Source of the DNA: Chrysopilus asiliformis | Lineage: Eukaryota; Arthropoda; Insecta; Diptera; Rhagionidae | Assembly (NCBI GenBank): GCA_964034945.1 | Contig: OZ035962.1 | Span: forward strand, 51,950,231 to 52,014,230 | Direction of reading: 5' to 3' | DNA length: 64,000 nucleotides | Part shown: piece after piece, positions 10,954 through 23,500 of the stretch | Layout of the letters: every line of letters starts with the position of its first letter | Position numbering within the stretch: position 1 is the stretch's first letter | Made by a program: the position numbers and the translations under genes | The notes under the pieces: model-generated | The model's input: only the letters and a program-made list of their open reading frames with translations | Told to the model about the DNA's origin: nothing | Database searches by the model: none

Positions 10954-12242
10954 ATGACTTCTGTTCAGGAAGCCATTGATGCTCTCCGAGTCGAAATACT
11001 TAACCTAACTGGTTCATTAAACGCCCAAATAAATTTGACAAACACTCTACAGCGACAATTCACAAGTTTTCAAGAACAAACAAAACAAAGACTAGATACG
11101 TTAACGTTACCTTCGGAAATTACCGAAGAATCGCCTTTGGTAAGACCAACTACTGAAGCTGACCTTAACCAACAAAGTAAGATCCCTGACCCTGTCAAAG
11201 AAATTAAGACTTTCAATGGGAACCCAACAACTTATGCTTCTTGGGTAAAGTCTGTGGAAAATGTTTTAGAGGATTACAAAATAATCAGAACAAAACCTCT
11301 ATATAGAGCAATAATCAGATCTATACGACAAAAGATTATTGACGAAGCGGATACTGCTCTAATAGCATACAATACTCCAGACGAGGATTCGTTTGCTATA
11401 AAGAAATGTCTCTCCCTGCATTACGCCGATAAGAGAGATATAAGAACACTCGACTATCAATTGTACTCATTACAACTATCGACGAATTTTTCGGTGAAAT
11501 AAATCATCACCTTACCTTAATTGTAAATAAAGTGCAAACTGAATGTCTTAGCCCAGAGATAACCGCGAATATGGTTGAAGCACACCGAAACAGAGCATTA
11601 GATACTTTCATAAGAGGTTTAAATGGCGATCTCTCAAAACCTATTGCTATTAAAACACCGAGATCACTCCCTGAAGCCTATTCGGTATGCCTTGAGTTGC
11701 AGAATATGAATTACAGAGCGACCAATTTCCTAAACAAAAATAATGTGACTAACCCAGTTGTAATACCTCATAATTCTTTAACACCACCTGTTGTACCACC
11801 CCGACGTACAATTTCACCACCAACTCCATTACCTAGGAGATTTCAACCGCCACAACTTACTCAACAGCAGAAAAATATCCTTTACAACCCTCAATACAAA
11901 CCGCCAGTATATCATAAACCAAACCAATTTAATAAACCAGAACCCATGGATATAGATAGAAGTGTACAAACAAGACAGGTTAATTACATGAACAGACCTC
12001 AGATGCAACCCCGTACACTATTCCAACAATTCAATAAAAGAGGAATACAGGATAATAATTTAAATAGCCATCCACCTAAACAACAGAGACTATTTCAAAT
12101 AAATGCAGAACCATCAGACGATGGATACGAAGAACATCTTGCAGAATCATACGAAGAACCATACGAAGAAGATTGCGAAGATTTGGAAGTAGATCAAGAA
12201 TTAAATTTTTGTCAAACCAGGTCAGTGCTACTCCCTACTTAG
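10954..12242 (+). pseudogene. gag: gag of Gypsy element 1 (frameshifted)
   Basis: This is the structural capsid-type protein of the element. The start is the ATG at 10954, and residues 1-176 read through. A small deletion near 11490-11500 then shifts the frame to a stop at 11502, and the rest continues from about 11485 to 12242 in another frame. The C-terminal part is proline- and asparagine-rich and has no CCHC knuckle, which is usual for errantivirus gag. It is clearly related to the 402-aa gag at 19381, for example in the blocks around KKCLSLHYADKRD and MDIDRSVQTRQV. The 3' end overlaps pol and carries the slippery site at 12203. Confidence 0.85.
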
Positions 12243-15200
12243 AGTATCATGCCTCAAATGGAAAAATATTGAAATTTTTAATTGATACCGGAGCCAACAA
12301 AAAATTTATTAAGCCTGAACATGTCTCACTACCAAGACCAGTCGAAAAACCATTTTACATAAATTGCGTAGGAGGAAAAGTTAGGATTAACTTCTCAGCC
12401 ACAGGAAAGATATTTTCAAAATATGGAAATAATATCCCTGTAAAATTTTATATTTTACCATCATTAACCTCATTTGACGGAATCATTGGAGATGATACAC
12501 TTAGACAGCTCAAAGCAGTTATTGATAGAGGAAAATCTTCTTTAACAATTTATCCAGGAATTAGTATACCCCTACAAATGAGACAGTCTACGGAAGTAAA
12601 CCTGCTCAAATTCGAAATGATCATTTATTACAAGATCAAAAGACGGAATTATCTAAAATCATTAATGAATTCAAAACAATATTCTCTAACCGGATGAGAA
12701 AATAACTGCAGTAACAAATGTTAAAGCAGAAATCAGGACAACCACAGATACTCCTATATATTCTAAAACTTATCCCTATCCCTTTAAAATGAGAGAAGAA
12801 GTTGAAAATCAAATCAAAAAATTATTGGAAGATAAAGTGATAAGACCTTCTAAATCCCCATATAATTCCCCAATCTGGATAGTTCCTAAAAAATTAGATT
12901 CTTCTGGAATAAAAAAATATCGAATGGTAATAGATTATAAAAAACTTAATGAAGTAACAATTGCAGATAAATACCCTATACCAGAAATTTCAAGTACTCT
13001 TGCAGATTTAGGTAACTCTAAATATTTCACAACTATAGACTTAACGTCTGGATTCCACCAAATATTAATGAAAGAAAAAGACATAGAGAAAACAGCATTT
13101 TCCACCCTTAACGGAAAATACGAGTTTTTACGACTCCCTTTTGGTCTAAAAAATGCACCATCCTGTTTTCAAAGAATGATAGATGATGTCTTAAAAGAAT
13201 TCATAGGTAAAATATGTTATGTCTACATGGACGATATTATAGTATTCAGCAGAACTATGGAGGAACATTATGAAAATTTAAGGAAAATATTTCACAAGTT
13301 ACTTATCGCAAATTTAAAGGTTAATTTAGATAAAACGGAATTCATGAAACAGGAAACAGAGTTTTTAGGTTTCATAATTTCCAGTTCTGGAATTAAACCA
13401 AATCCAAAAAAAGTTGAAGCCATAGTGAGTACAAAGGAACCTAATAATCTAAAGGAATTGAAATCATTCTTAGGATTGGCCTCCTATTACAGAAGGTTCA
13501 TCAGAGACTTCGCAAAAATAGCGAAACCACTCACTAAACTCACAGGAGGAGAACTATCTGGAATTAAGAAAAATCAATCTAAAAAAATCCCTATAAGCCT
13601 CAATGAAGAAGAAAAACAGGCATTTAATCAATTAAAAAACCATTTAATCTCTTCAGAGTTACTCATCTTTCCAGACTTTGAAAGACCATTTATATTAACT
13701 ACGGATGCATCTAATCATGCATTAGGCGCAGTCCTTTCACAAGGAGAGATAGGTAAAGATAAACCTATCACCTACATATCAAGAAGTCTCAATTCCACCG
13801 AGCAGAATTACGCAGCAAATGAAAAAGAAATGCTTGCGATAATTTGGTCTCTCGACAATCTCCGAAATTATCTCTACGGAGCCAAGAGAATAAGGATTCT
13901 AACGGATCACCAACCTTTAACATACGCTCTCAGCAACAAAAACAATAACAGCAAATTGAAAAGATGGAAAGCACGATTGGAAGAATACAACTACGAAATC
14001 ACCTACAAACCAGGAAGAACGAATGTAGTTGCCGACGCATTATCTAGGATGAATATAAGCGAATGCAATACTTCCTCAGTAAGTCAACATAGTGCAGAAG
14101 AAGATTCAACTGATTTGATTATAAGTACTGAAGCCCCTATTAATGTCTTCAAAAACCAAGTAATTCTATTACAAGGAGATAAAAGAAGAACGAATTTACG
14201 AATTACCACACCCCGGATATCACAGGAAAATAATTACAAGAAATCATTATGACGAAAATTCATTAAAACAAATTCTCAAAACAGAAATGAGATCCGACAT
14301 TGTAAATGGCCTAAAGGCACCAGAAAACATAATGCAATTAATTCAGGAAGTTTACAAACAACACTTTGGTACAAATCTCAAAATTAGATTTACACAAAAA
14401 ATAGTTACAGACGTCATAGATGAAGAACAGCTATTGGAAATTATCCATAAAGAACATAGTTCCGCTCATAGAGGGTTTCAGGAAAATAAAGAGAAAATAA
14501 TTCAACAATATTATTTTCCTAGCATGAGCAATAAAATTAAACAAATCATTCAGAATTGCAATACTTGCAAAGAAAACAAATATGATCGACATCCTACGAA
14601 TAATAAACTCCAAGCAACTCCAATCCCTGAATACCCAACGGAAATCATACATATTGACATTATGGGACTAGACGGACAACTGTTTTTAACCTCTATCGAC
14701 AAATTTTCCAAATTTGCAAAAATTTTCCCAATAGAAAATAAATCTTCATTATACCTTAAAGATAAAATCTTCGAATTGGTACACTATTACATCACACCTA
14801 AGTTACTAGTGATGGACAGGGATAAAGCATTAACAAGTCGCATAATCACAGAATTTCTCAAAAATCTAGGAATTAACATCTACCTAACTCCATCTTCACG
14901 TAGCGAAGTTAATGGACAGGTAGAACGAGTCCATTCTACAATCCAAGAAATAATTCGTTGTCGACAAAGAGAAAATAGAACCATCCCAATACCACAACTA
15001 GCAATTATAGCAACGAACCGCTATAACAATTCTATCCATAGTACAGTGAAGGAGACACCGGCTACCATTTTTTATGGTAGAAAACCTTCAAAGACCCTAG
15101 AAGACTTAGAAACTGCCCGTGTAGAATCTAACCTAAAAACCAAACACCTAATAGAAAAAATTCAACAACAACGTCTTAATTATGAAAATCAAAAGCACAA

Positions 15201-15369
15201 TAACCCAAAAAAATACAAAACAGGAGATGTTATCTATGTAAAAGCACCTGGCAGAAAGGGAAAACTTAAACAAAAATATGTAAAAGAAATAGTAAAAGAT
15301 GACCATAGGGTCACAGGTACAACACTTAGTGGCCGGAAAATTCATAAAACTAATATAAAAAACGATTAA
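12173..15369 (+). pseudogene. pol: pol of Gypsy element 1 (three broken pieces)
   Basis: This polyprotein would cut itself, copy RNA to DNA and integrate it. The first piece (12173-12697) has the protease active site LIDTGAN. The second (12789-14252) has RT with the YMDD box at its residues 146-149 and RNase H with TTDAS and TDHQPLTYA. The third (14287-15369) is the integrase, with an H-H-C-C zinc motif (EHSSAHR ... CNTC) and the acidic triad (HIDIM, MDRDKA, NGQVERVHS). Frame breaks lie near 12690 and 14250. The order protease-RT-RNase H-integrase is that of Ty3/Gypsy elements. The DNA is more AT-rich than the same gene in element 2. Confidence 0.9.
12203..12209 (+). promoter_or_regulatory. 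Probable -1 ribosomal frameshift site (A AAT TTT)
   Basis: The heptamer lies in the gag zero frame as (TT)A AAT TTT, the X XXY YYZ form. The pol frame is -1 relative to gag and is open across the site. The same heptamer is at the equivalent place in element 2 (20550-20556). Confidence 0.75.
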
Positions 15370-15379
15370 CCCCATTAAA

Positions 15380-16770
15380 CTAATATCATTATCCCTTAAA
15401 TTACAGCTTCACCATCATTTGGTCAGTCACTTCCAATATCCAGATATTTGAATATACAAATACTCCTATTGCTACAATAAGGGTAGGACCTGGAAAAATA
15501 ACTGAAGGAAACTTTAAAGTAATTCATGTACTAAATCTTACCAACTATATTCGGGCCCATGAATCTCTAATTTCACTAACCAACTCAAAAATAAATGAAT
15601 CATCACCCTTAAAGCATAAAATTGAATATCTTCAGCTTAATATCGAAAAACATCTACAAGAACTAAAACCCCACCGTGCCCAAAGAGCAATCAACTGGAT
15701 CGGCTCTGCATGGAAATGGATTGCAGGAAACCCAGATGCATATGATCTAGAAGCCTTAATTAATAAACAAAATGAACTTTCCGATAATAATAATCAACAA
15801 CTCATAATAAATAAGAATATTCTGGACATCTCAAATAAAATAATGAAAAACTTAAATTCAGTAAAAGATTATTAATGAAGCAAGAAATAGAACAAATTAC
15901 AGACGCAATACATTGGGCAAAAAAAGGAATAATTAATACTAAAATCTTAAAAAAAAGGAAATAAATCAAATAATAACTATAATGGAAAACCTACCTTATA
16001 AAAACGAAGCAAAAGCCCTAAATTTCGCAACACCATTGGTTGCAATTAAAGATGAATTAATACTATATATTTTTGAAATTCCAATGACCAAAGAAACAGA
16101 ATATAATCATTTGATTTTAAAAGCAGTTACTAACAATAATAAGCAAATTCATTTAGATCACAGTAATATTTTAACAAGTAGAAACGAAAATTACGCAATA
16201 AAAAGTAAGTGTGATGCTTTTCAAGATACGATCATTTGTAGAAAGGATGACTTAATAAAATTATCAAACGAATCATGTATAGTAAAACTCTTGAAAGGAA
16301 TAAACGCAAATTGTACAAGCAAATACAATATTGAAACAGTAATTGAAGAAATCAGCAATGACTTAATTTTTGTAGATAACTTTAAAGGAAATATTAAAAA
16401 CGAATGTGAAAATGAATCTAAAGTTTTAAATGGAAGTTTCCTAATCAAAATTCAAAATTGCTCCATAGAAATTGATAATCAAAGATTTATAGCAAAAGAA
16501 GTAATAAATTATCAACCTCTTCCGCCTATTTTCCAAATAAACCTTAAAGAATCAAAAGTAAAAGTTAACATTGATAAACTACATTTAGATAACATTAAAC
16601 AAGTAAACTCAATAAGACAAGTAAGAACACACTCTATTATTAATGATACCATACTGTACATCATAATTATATCCACAATAATTATAATTATCTTTTGGAT
16701 ACGAAAAAGTAAAAATTTCAGGATTTTAAAATTTGTTCCTGAAAATAATCAAGAAATCGAAATAAATTAA
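15380..16770 (+). pseudogene. env: env-like gene of Gypsy element 1 (broken)
   Basis: This is an errantivirus-type envelope glycoprotein relic lying after pol. The first part reads from near 15410 to a stop near 15874; the second is open from 15982 to 16770 (262 codons). Near 15680-15740 an R-A-Q-R site precedes AINWIGSAWKWIAGNPDA, shared word for word with element 2, which suggests a cleavage site followed by a fusion-peptide-like segment. A hydrophobic stretch (residues about 222-240 of the second ORF) is the likely membrane anchor. A stop and frameshift between the halves leave it non-functional. Any start by splicing is inferred. Confidence 0.75.
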
Positions 16771-16813
16771 TAATTGTAATCTTTTTGAGGACAAAAAGTC
16801 TTGAGAAGGGGGA

Positions 16814-17172
16814 AGTTAAGAATAATATTATCGAAACCATGAATCACATCATGCACCTGCTCTTGAGATGCATGATTAATAACAGATAAACATAATATTC
16901 ATATTCAATCATAGTTTATTTGTCACAGATGGTCATCAGCGACTCATCTTATATTGTTAACATTAAGAAAGCTATAAATAAGACTAATGTGTCATGAATA
17001 TATTAATATTGTACCGGTAACCTGACGAGACACGTCAAACTGGGCTTTGCTCCTGGTCTTTATTCAAAATAAAGTTTTTTTTTTAACTAAAAAGGTTTTT
17101 AATTACTTTGTGGTGGAACTTCGGTTCCACAAAATTAATTTTTTTAATAAATAATTAAATAATTATTTAACT
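16814..17172 (+). repeat. 3' LTR of Gypsy element 1
   Basis: It is 359 bp and pairs with 6983-7339. It is preceded by a purine-rich tract (GAGAAGGGGGA, ending at 16813) that would prime plus-strand synthesis. The ATAC duplication follows at 17173. Confidence 0.93.
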
Positions 17173-17855
17173 ATACATTAGCTGTTTTTTTTTAATGATC
17201 CATATGGATCTGTTATCCGGATCATTAAAAAACAGCTGTTATCAACCAGTTCAAGCTGTCTTTTTTAGAGAAGAAGCTTTATTAAAAAACTGCAGTTGAA
17301 ACGCGCAATTGGTAAATCCAACAGACTTTTTTAATATCTCGAGTTTTTTTTTGAGCGCAGTTTTTCTTTCGTGCAGTTGTGGAAGTAAACTTTTTCTATT
17401 GTAAAGTTTTTCTAAAATGAAAATTCAAGACCTGTGCAAAAAGCGGTCATGTCCACTTTTTTGCGAAAATGAGTTATTGATGCCAAATGCAAGAATAAAC
17501 GAATGCGCACATTTGGCTGCAAAGAGCATACTTTTTAGAGGCATGTGTGAAAAGTTATTAAAGAAAAGATGCATTGTTTCATATAATTTGATGCGGAATT
17601 TTTTTCCAAAAAATTTTTTTTTTAATCTGGGAGTTTTGTTTTATTAAATTGAATTTTTTTTTATTTTTTTATTTGTTTTTTACTAAATAAAGGCTAGTTA
17701 ACAAGTCTGGACTGTATTTTGTAGTCATAAATAAATTTTAAAAACCGCTTTTTTACTCTTGGGTGCAAGAAACAGCTATGTCCAAAACTTTAAAATGTCT
17801 ATAACTTTTTCAAAAAAAAATATGGATTCATCTCAAATTAAAATGATGTAAGAAT
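17173..17855. other. Unassigned sequence with a short palindrome
   Basis: A palindrome with about 20-bp arms (AGCTGTTTTTT...AATGATCC / GGATCATT...AACAGCT) spans 17178-17236 and may be a tiny MITE or the end of one. The 76-codon ORF at 17417-17647 has several cysteines but no recognised family, and the surrounding T-runs argue against coding. Nothing else is visible. Confidence 0.4.
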
Positions 17856-17953
17856 TAGGGATGCAACATCGTTCATAAAACCTCGATATATCGAAAATCA
17901 ATGTTTGTTAAGGCGACATCGATGTCAAAAAAACATCGTCCTGAAAACATCGA

Positions 17954-18341
17954 AGTTAACACATTCTGTCATATATCAAATCATTACCACACCCCTACCG
18001 ATCCCCATTATCTCCATCATACAGCATAATTCCATATTTCCACCCAAAATCGTTCTCATTCCCACGCTTCGCCCAAGATGGTCTTCGCGGAATCAAACAT
18101 GTTGCAACGAGTATAGAATCATATTTCGTCTAAGAATTTCGAATGCACAGGTAACGCTTGTAACGTTACACGTGTGCACGTTTTGCAGAATAAGCTAAAT
18201 TAGGTTATAAAAGACTTAGTTAAGGTAAATTAAGTTTGTCATTTGCCAATTGTATCTTAAAGCATTCAGATCTAAATAAAGAGCTTTTTTATAAAAACAA
18301 GTTAGTTTTTTTTGAGCTAACGCGGAGGAAAATCCATAACT
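17954..18341 (+). repeat. 5' LTR of Gypsy element 2
   Basis: It carries a TATA-like TATAAAAG at 18206-18213 and AATAAA at 18275-18280. No difference from the 3' LTR was found on reading. The direction is set by the downstream genes. Confidence 0.95.
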
Positions 18342-18354
18342 GGCGCCCGAGCAG
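18341..18354 (+). promoter_or_regulatory. Primer binding site, tRNA-Lys type
   Basis: TGGCGCCCGAGCAG matches the first 14 bases of the element 1 site, then diverges. The match to the tRNA 3' end is therefore shorter than in element 1. Confidence 0.75.
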
Positions 18355-18390
18355 TAAAAAAGTCCGAACATCCGTGCAAAGAAAACGCGA

Positions 18391-18510
18391 AAAAAATTTA
18401 CTAAAGTAAAAAAATTTACTAAAGTTAAAAAATTTACTAAAGTTAAAAAATTTACTAAAGTTAAAAAATTTACTAAAGTGAAAAAACTTACTAAAGTGAA
18501 AAAATTTTAC
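18391..18510 (+). repeat. 18-bp tandem repeat in the Gypsy 2 leader
   Basis: About seven head-to-tail units of the type AAAAAATTTACTAAAGTT start shortly after the PBS. The leader then runs to the gag start without a clear ORF. In Drosophila gypsy the leader at this place holds the Su(Hw) insulator repeats. The sequence here is different, so only the position is comparable. Confidence 0.85.
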
Positions 18511-19380
18511 AATAAAGTAAAAATCGCAGTTTAAAATCATTTGTAACTAGTTCAAAAATAATAATAATATTGTGAACATTTGTGATCAGAGGCAGTATTG
18601 TCAAGCCAAAAACTACCTTAAAACACTCTCAGAGGCTGGAGAGAAATCTGATCCTAAAAAATAAGTGCGATCAAGTGAGAAAACAAAAACCTGACGACAG
18701 AAATTGCCGAAAAGGAACGAGCAACTCAGCGATCGCCAAGCAGGACAACCGGACCAGGAAAAGTTATCAAAGAGGAACTTCGTGAAAGAATTCGAGGCAA
18801 AAGCAGATAGTGATCCAACCCGTACCGCAGTAGGCCCCATCCAACGCACAACTTTAACAAATCAACGGTTAGAGCCAAAAAGGATTCTACGGACGATTCA
18901 TCATGCAAACAGCGAAAATTCTATATTTAATGTAAGTTCTCTCAGTAATTTTCCATTTTTTTAAGTTAAGAAACGAAAAAGAAAACGTAAATATTAATTA
19001 AATAACTTCAAACAAAAGAAAATAAAGAAACGTGTAACGTAAAGTCATAAATAGTGAAACACAATATTTGCATATTATTGTACGAATAAAAAATATTAAA
19101 TATATATGAAATAACAAAAAATAAGAAGTCGTAAAAAGTTATATTCGAGAAAAAATAAGAAATAAAACATATTGTTAAACAAACATATTCTTTAGAAATT
19201 AAGATCGTGTTATCATATCCAATTAAAGTAAAAAGTTTATTGTTAAGATTGTTGTGAGCTATTTTCGTTGCTACGCGATCGTTAACTAAATACCATAATC
19301 GAATTGTGCCTTAGATTATTCTGATTATAATATCATCTTGCTCTGATTCGCGAACATCCTACTCCTTAAACCTATAAAAA

Positions 19381-20589
19381 ATGGATACTCTCCAACAAAC
19401 AATTGTGCAATTGACCGGAGCAGTTAATGCTCAGATCGAGCAGATTAGAGTAATAGAAAATCGATTAATACAACTCGAAAATAAACGGGAACAAATTGAT
19501 ACACACACAGAACAAACAATTTCGGGTCCTAAAACCCCAGAAGATCTCGAAGCAATAAAAAAGCTTCCCGACTCTGTAAGGGATCTTCAAGCTTTTGACG
19601 GTAATCCGGTGCAGTATGTGTCATGGATTCACAACGTCGAAACAATATTGGACGATTACAAAATAGTTAAAGACAAACCCATATTCAGGGCAATTTTAAG
19701 ACACATCAGACAAAAAATAAGAGGCCCGGCTGACGCCGCCCTAATTTCTTACAATATTTTCGATGATTGGCCCAGCATTAAGAAATGCTTGTCCCTTCAT
19801 TACGCGGACAAGAGGGATGTAAGAACCTTAGAGCATCAGCTACACGCGATGACTCAGAAAGATAAAAGCGTTGATGAGTTTTACGCAGCCGTTAATCATC
19901 AGCTATCACTTCTAATCAACAAGATAAAAACAGAGGACTATTCTAAAGAAACGGTAGTTGCGCTGACCGAAAACTATCGAAACAGGGCACTAGATGTGTT
20001 CGTTCGGGGACTAAATGGAGATCTCTCCAGAATGCTTATAATTCAGAAACCACAAACACTCCCAGAAGCTTACGCATCCTGTTTAGAGTTTCAAAACCTA
20101 AACTTTAGGAACATCCCAATACACAATAGGAATTTTAGCAATTCCATATCTGCCCCAGTGAACCAAATATTCACTCCACGGTTTAACCACGGTAATAAGC
20201 GAATTCCAATATCAAGTTTATCTAATCAAATTAAAGCCTACAACGCACAACACGATGCACATAACCAACTTTACAGAAACAATCCACCACCCAGACCCAA
20301 CTACCCTAAGCCACCAGTTCCAATGGATGTCGATAGGTCTGTACAAACTCGTCAAGTAGACTATATGAATAAGCCATCGTCCTTTCACCATAACAAACGA
20401 TCGAATGATTCCAATCAATTCGCTAGGAAAACACAGAGAATAAATAATCTTCAAACCCAAGAAGAAAATCTCGAATTTTATAATCAGCAGGAAGAAGATG
20501 CTTTCGCTGAACCAGATCAATCAGAAGATGAGCTAAACGAATGCGATCTAAATTTTATGATAGACGCCTCTCTAGCATTCCATACATAG
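19381..20589 (+). CDS. gag: gag, element 2 (402 aa, intact)
   Basis: This is the capsid-type structural protein that would package the element RNA. The ATG at 19381 is the first in-frame start and lies about 1.04 kb after the PBS. The N-terminal 50 residues look like a coiled coil (QQTIVQLTGAVNAQ, IENRLIQLE). The middle (about 75-245) is the conserved capsid-like part with KKCLSLHYADKRDVRTLEHQ. The C-terminal third is rich in N, P and Q and has MDVDRSVQTRQVDYMNK. There is no CCHC zinc knuckle, as in errantiviruses. The last 49 bp overlap pol, and a slippery heptamer at 20550-20556 sets the shift. It is related throughout to the broken gag of element 1. Confidence 0.93.
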   Translation: MDTLQQTIVQLTGAVNAQIEQIRVIENRLIQLENKREQIDTHTEQTISGPKTPEDLEAIKKLPDSVRDLQAFDGNPVQYVSWIHNVETILDDYKIVKDKPIFRAILRHIRQKIRGPADAALISYNIFDDWPSIKKCLSLHYADKRDVRTLEHQLHAMTQKDKSVDEFYAAVNHQLSLLINKIKTEDYSKETVVALTENYRNRALDVFVRGLNGDLSRMLIIQKPQTLPEAYASCLEFQNLNFRNIPIHNRNFSNSISAPVNQIFTPRFNHGNKRIPISSLSNQIKAYNAQHDAHNQLYRNNPPPRPNYPKPPVPMDVDRSVQTRQVDYMNKPSSFHHNKRSNDSNQFARKTQRINNLQTQEENLEFYNQQEEDAFAEPDQSEDELNECDLNFMIDASLAFHT

Positions 20590-23500
20590 AATATAAGAAA
20601 AAAGACGGCCAGGTGCTGAAATTCCTGATCGACACCGGAGCCAATAAAAATTTCGTTTCAGTTCAATTATCACAAAACGCCAAACCAGTTCAAAAACCAT
20701 TTAACATTCATTCAGCCGCAGGCAACATACCTATAACCCATAAGGTTACGGGTCGTTTTTTTCAAAGCATTGGGAATAACTCCACACTAGAATTTTTCGT
20801 CCTACCTGGACTTAAGTCGTTCGATGGTATCATCGGAGACGACACTCTAAAAGAGCTAGAGGCTGTAATAGATCGAGGAAACCATGTCCTCAAAATAAAA
20901 CCCAATATTAAAATTCCCTTAAAATCTAGAGTATCTAGACAAGTCAACAATATCGAAGTCAAGTGCGATGAGCTGGACCAAAAACTCCAAAAAAAGCTGC
21001 ACACTATTCTAAACAACCACCCACTGATTTTCGGCCCCGTAAACGACGAAGACGTAGTTGAAACTAATGTCAGAGCCGAGATAAGAACTTCAACGTTCGA
21101 ACCAATATATACGAAGTCGTATTCCTATCCTGTCAACTTGAGACAAGAAGTGGAATCACAAATATCAAAAATGCTTAAAGATGGAATTATACGTCCATCA
21201 AAAAGTCCATACAATTCACCCCTTTGGATAGTGCCCAAAAAACCGAATTCAGCCGGAGAGCAGCAATATAGACTCGTTATTGACTTCAAAAGGCTAAACG
21301 CCATAACAATACCCGACACCTATCCAATCCCGGAAATCACCAACACCCTTGCAAGCTTTAACCAAAGCAAATACTTTACAACCATCGATCTCACTTCAGG
21401 GTTTCACCAAATACGCATGAAAGAGAATGATATCGCCAAAACCGCTTTTTCCACAGCAAATGGCAAATACGAGTTTACCAGACTTCCTTTCGGTTTGAAG
21501 AACGCACCGGCGATCTTCCAAAGAATGATCGATGACGTACTTAAACCACTCATCGGTAAAATATGTTACGTCTATATCGACGACGTAATTATCCTTGGCA
21601 AGACAGAAGAGGAACATTTACTCAATCTGGAGACTGTTCTTACTCATCTGGAAAAAGCCAACTTAAAAGTAAACTTGGAAAAATCAAAATTTCTGAAAAA
21701 GCAAGTCGAATTTTTGGGATATGTTGTTTCGGAAGAAGGAATTCTACCAGACCCCAAGAAAATTGCTGCCATTAGAAATATCAAGCCCCCTCAGAACCTG
21801 AAAGACCTAAAAGCCTTTCTCGGTTTGGCCTCGTATTACCGAAAGTTTGTCAGGGATTTTGCAAAAGTCGCAAAGCCATTGACACAGCTAACGAGAGGTG
21901 AAAATGCCCAAATCAAGGCCAATCAGTCTAAGAAGAAAGATATTCAATTGGGAATCGCAGAGATCGAAGCTTTCAACTGTTTAAAAGAACTTCTCACTTC
22001 CTCAGAAGTCCTAGCATTCCCGGACTTCGAAAAACCTTTCATCCTGACAACAGACGCGTCAAACTACGCAGTCGGAGCAGTTCTTTCGCAAGGCGAAATC
22101 GGCAAAGATAGACCGGTAGTTTACATATCAAGATCTCTAAACAAGACCGAGGAAAATTATTCCACGGGAGAAAAGGAAATGTTAGCCATAGTGTGGTCCT
22201 TAGATAAACTTCGAACATACCTCTACGGAGCAAAAAAAATTAAAATACTCACGGACCACCAGCCACTAACATTCGCCCTTAGTAACCGGAATCACAATGC
22301 GAAGCTAAAAAGATGGAAGTCTCGTATAGAAGAATACAATTACGAACTCATCTACAAACCAGGGAAAACTAATGTCGTTGCAGACGCCCTTTCTAGGTTA
22401 CCAACCGAGGCAAACGTACTATCAAACAGCTCTGGAACGGCTCACAGTGCAAATGAAGACAACAGCGACCTCATACCAAGTTGCGAGGCACCAATAAACG
22501 TCTTCAAAAAACAAATCTTAATCTCCGAAGGTAAAGAGATATACGGCCACGAAGAACCTCACCCAGGATACTTTAGACATTACATTCGACTACATCAAAT
22601 CAATAGACAAAATTTAATAAAAATACTAAAGGAATACCTAAACCCAAATGTGGTCAACGGCATCAAAATCCCGGAAAACTACATTCAGCTACTACAAGAA
22701 ATCTATAGGGAACACTTTTCAAAATTCAAGATACGAATCACACAACGAGTAGTTCAAGATATCTCCAATGAAGATAATAAAATCAAAATTATACAGGATG
22801 AGCATAAAAGAGCCCATAGAAATGCCAGGGCGAATAAGGAACAAATCTTAGAAAAATACTATTTTCCTGCGATGAGTAAATCAATAAAAAAATATACGGT
22901 AAATTGCGATACTTGCAACAGTTGCAAATACGATCGCCACCCGCACAAACCGGAATTACAGGAGACACCGATTCCACAGTTTCCGACGGAAATACTACAT
23001 ATAGACATAATGACGCTAAAAGGCGAAAAATTTTTAACTTGCGTTGACAAATTCAGTAAATTTGCCAAGTATTTCCACATCAAAAACAAATCTGCTCCTT
23101 ACTTACGGAAAAAGATAGCTAATTTGATCCATTATTTCACGGTCCCAAGAATGATAGTTTCGGACAATGAAGGCAGCTTCATTAGTCCCACGGTTCTGAA
23201 CTATGTCGAATCGTTAGGCATAACCGTCTATTTGGCTCCGCCACAAAAAAGCGAAGTTAACGGTGCTATCGAACGCGTTCACTCTACGGTTCTGGAAATT
23301 ATAAGATGCCTTCAAAAGGAAAATACAAACCGGTCCCTAAAAGAAATTGTCAACATTTCTGTCGACAGATACAACAACTCATTTCACTCCGTCACCAAAA
23401 CTAAACCATCCGACATATTCTACGGAAGATCTCAGAGAATTAACTATCAAAATTTGACGAACTTCCAAGAAAAGTTACATGAAAATCTACAATGCGAGAT

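Larger units (their letters stand above)
6983..17172 (+). mobile_element. Gypsy/errantivirus-like LTR element 1 (decayed, 10.2 kb)
   Basis: It is bounded by two near-identical LTRs that start AGTTAA and end TTAACT rather than TG...CA, as in Drosophila gypsy-type errantiviruses. The 4-bp duplication ATAC is at 6979-6982 and 17173-17176. The order is LTR, PBS, long leader, gag, pol (protease, RT, RNase H, integrase), env, polypurine tract, LTR. gag, pol and env each carry frameshifts or stops, so this copy cannot be autonomous. A hAT at 8239-10814 sits in the leader and accounts for 2.6 kb. It shares a common plan with element 2 (17954-25590) but is clearly a different family. Confidence 0.92.

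Noticed and set aside
17417..17647. 76-codon ORF with cysteines
   Set aside because: No recognised domain, AT-rich surroundings and no splice or promoter context. The chance of a random ORF of this size is high.
18289..18540. Minus-strand ORF of FSKFFNFSK repeats
   Set aside because: It is the reverse reading of the 18-bp leader repeat of Gypsy element 2.
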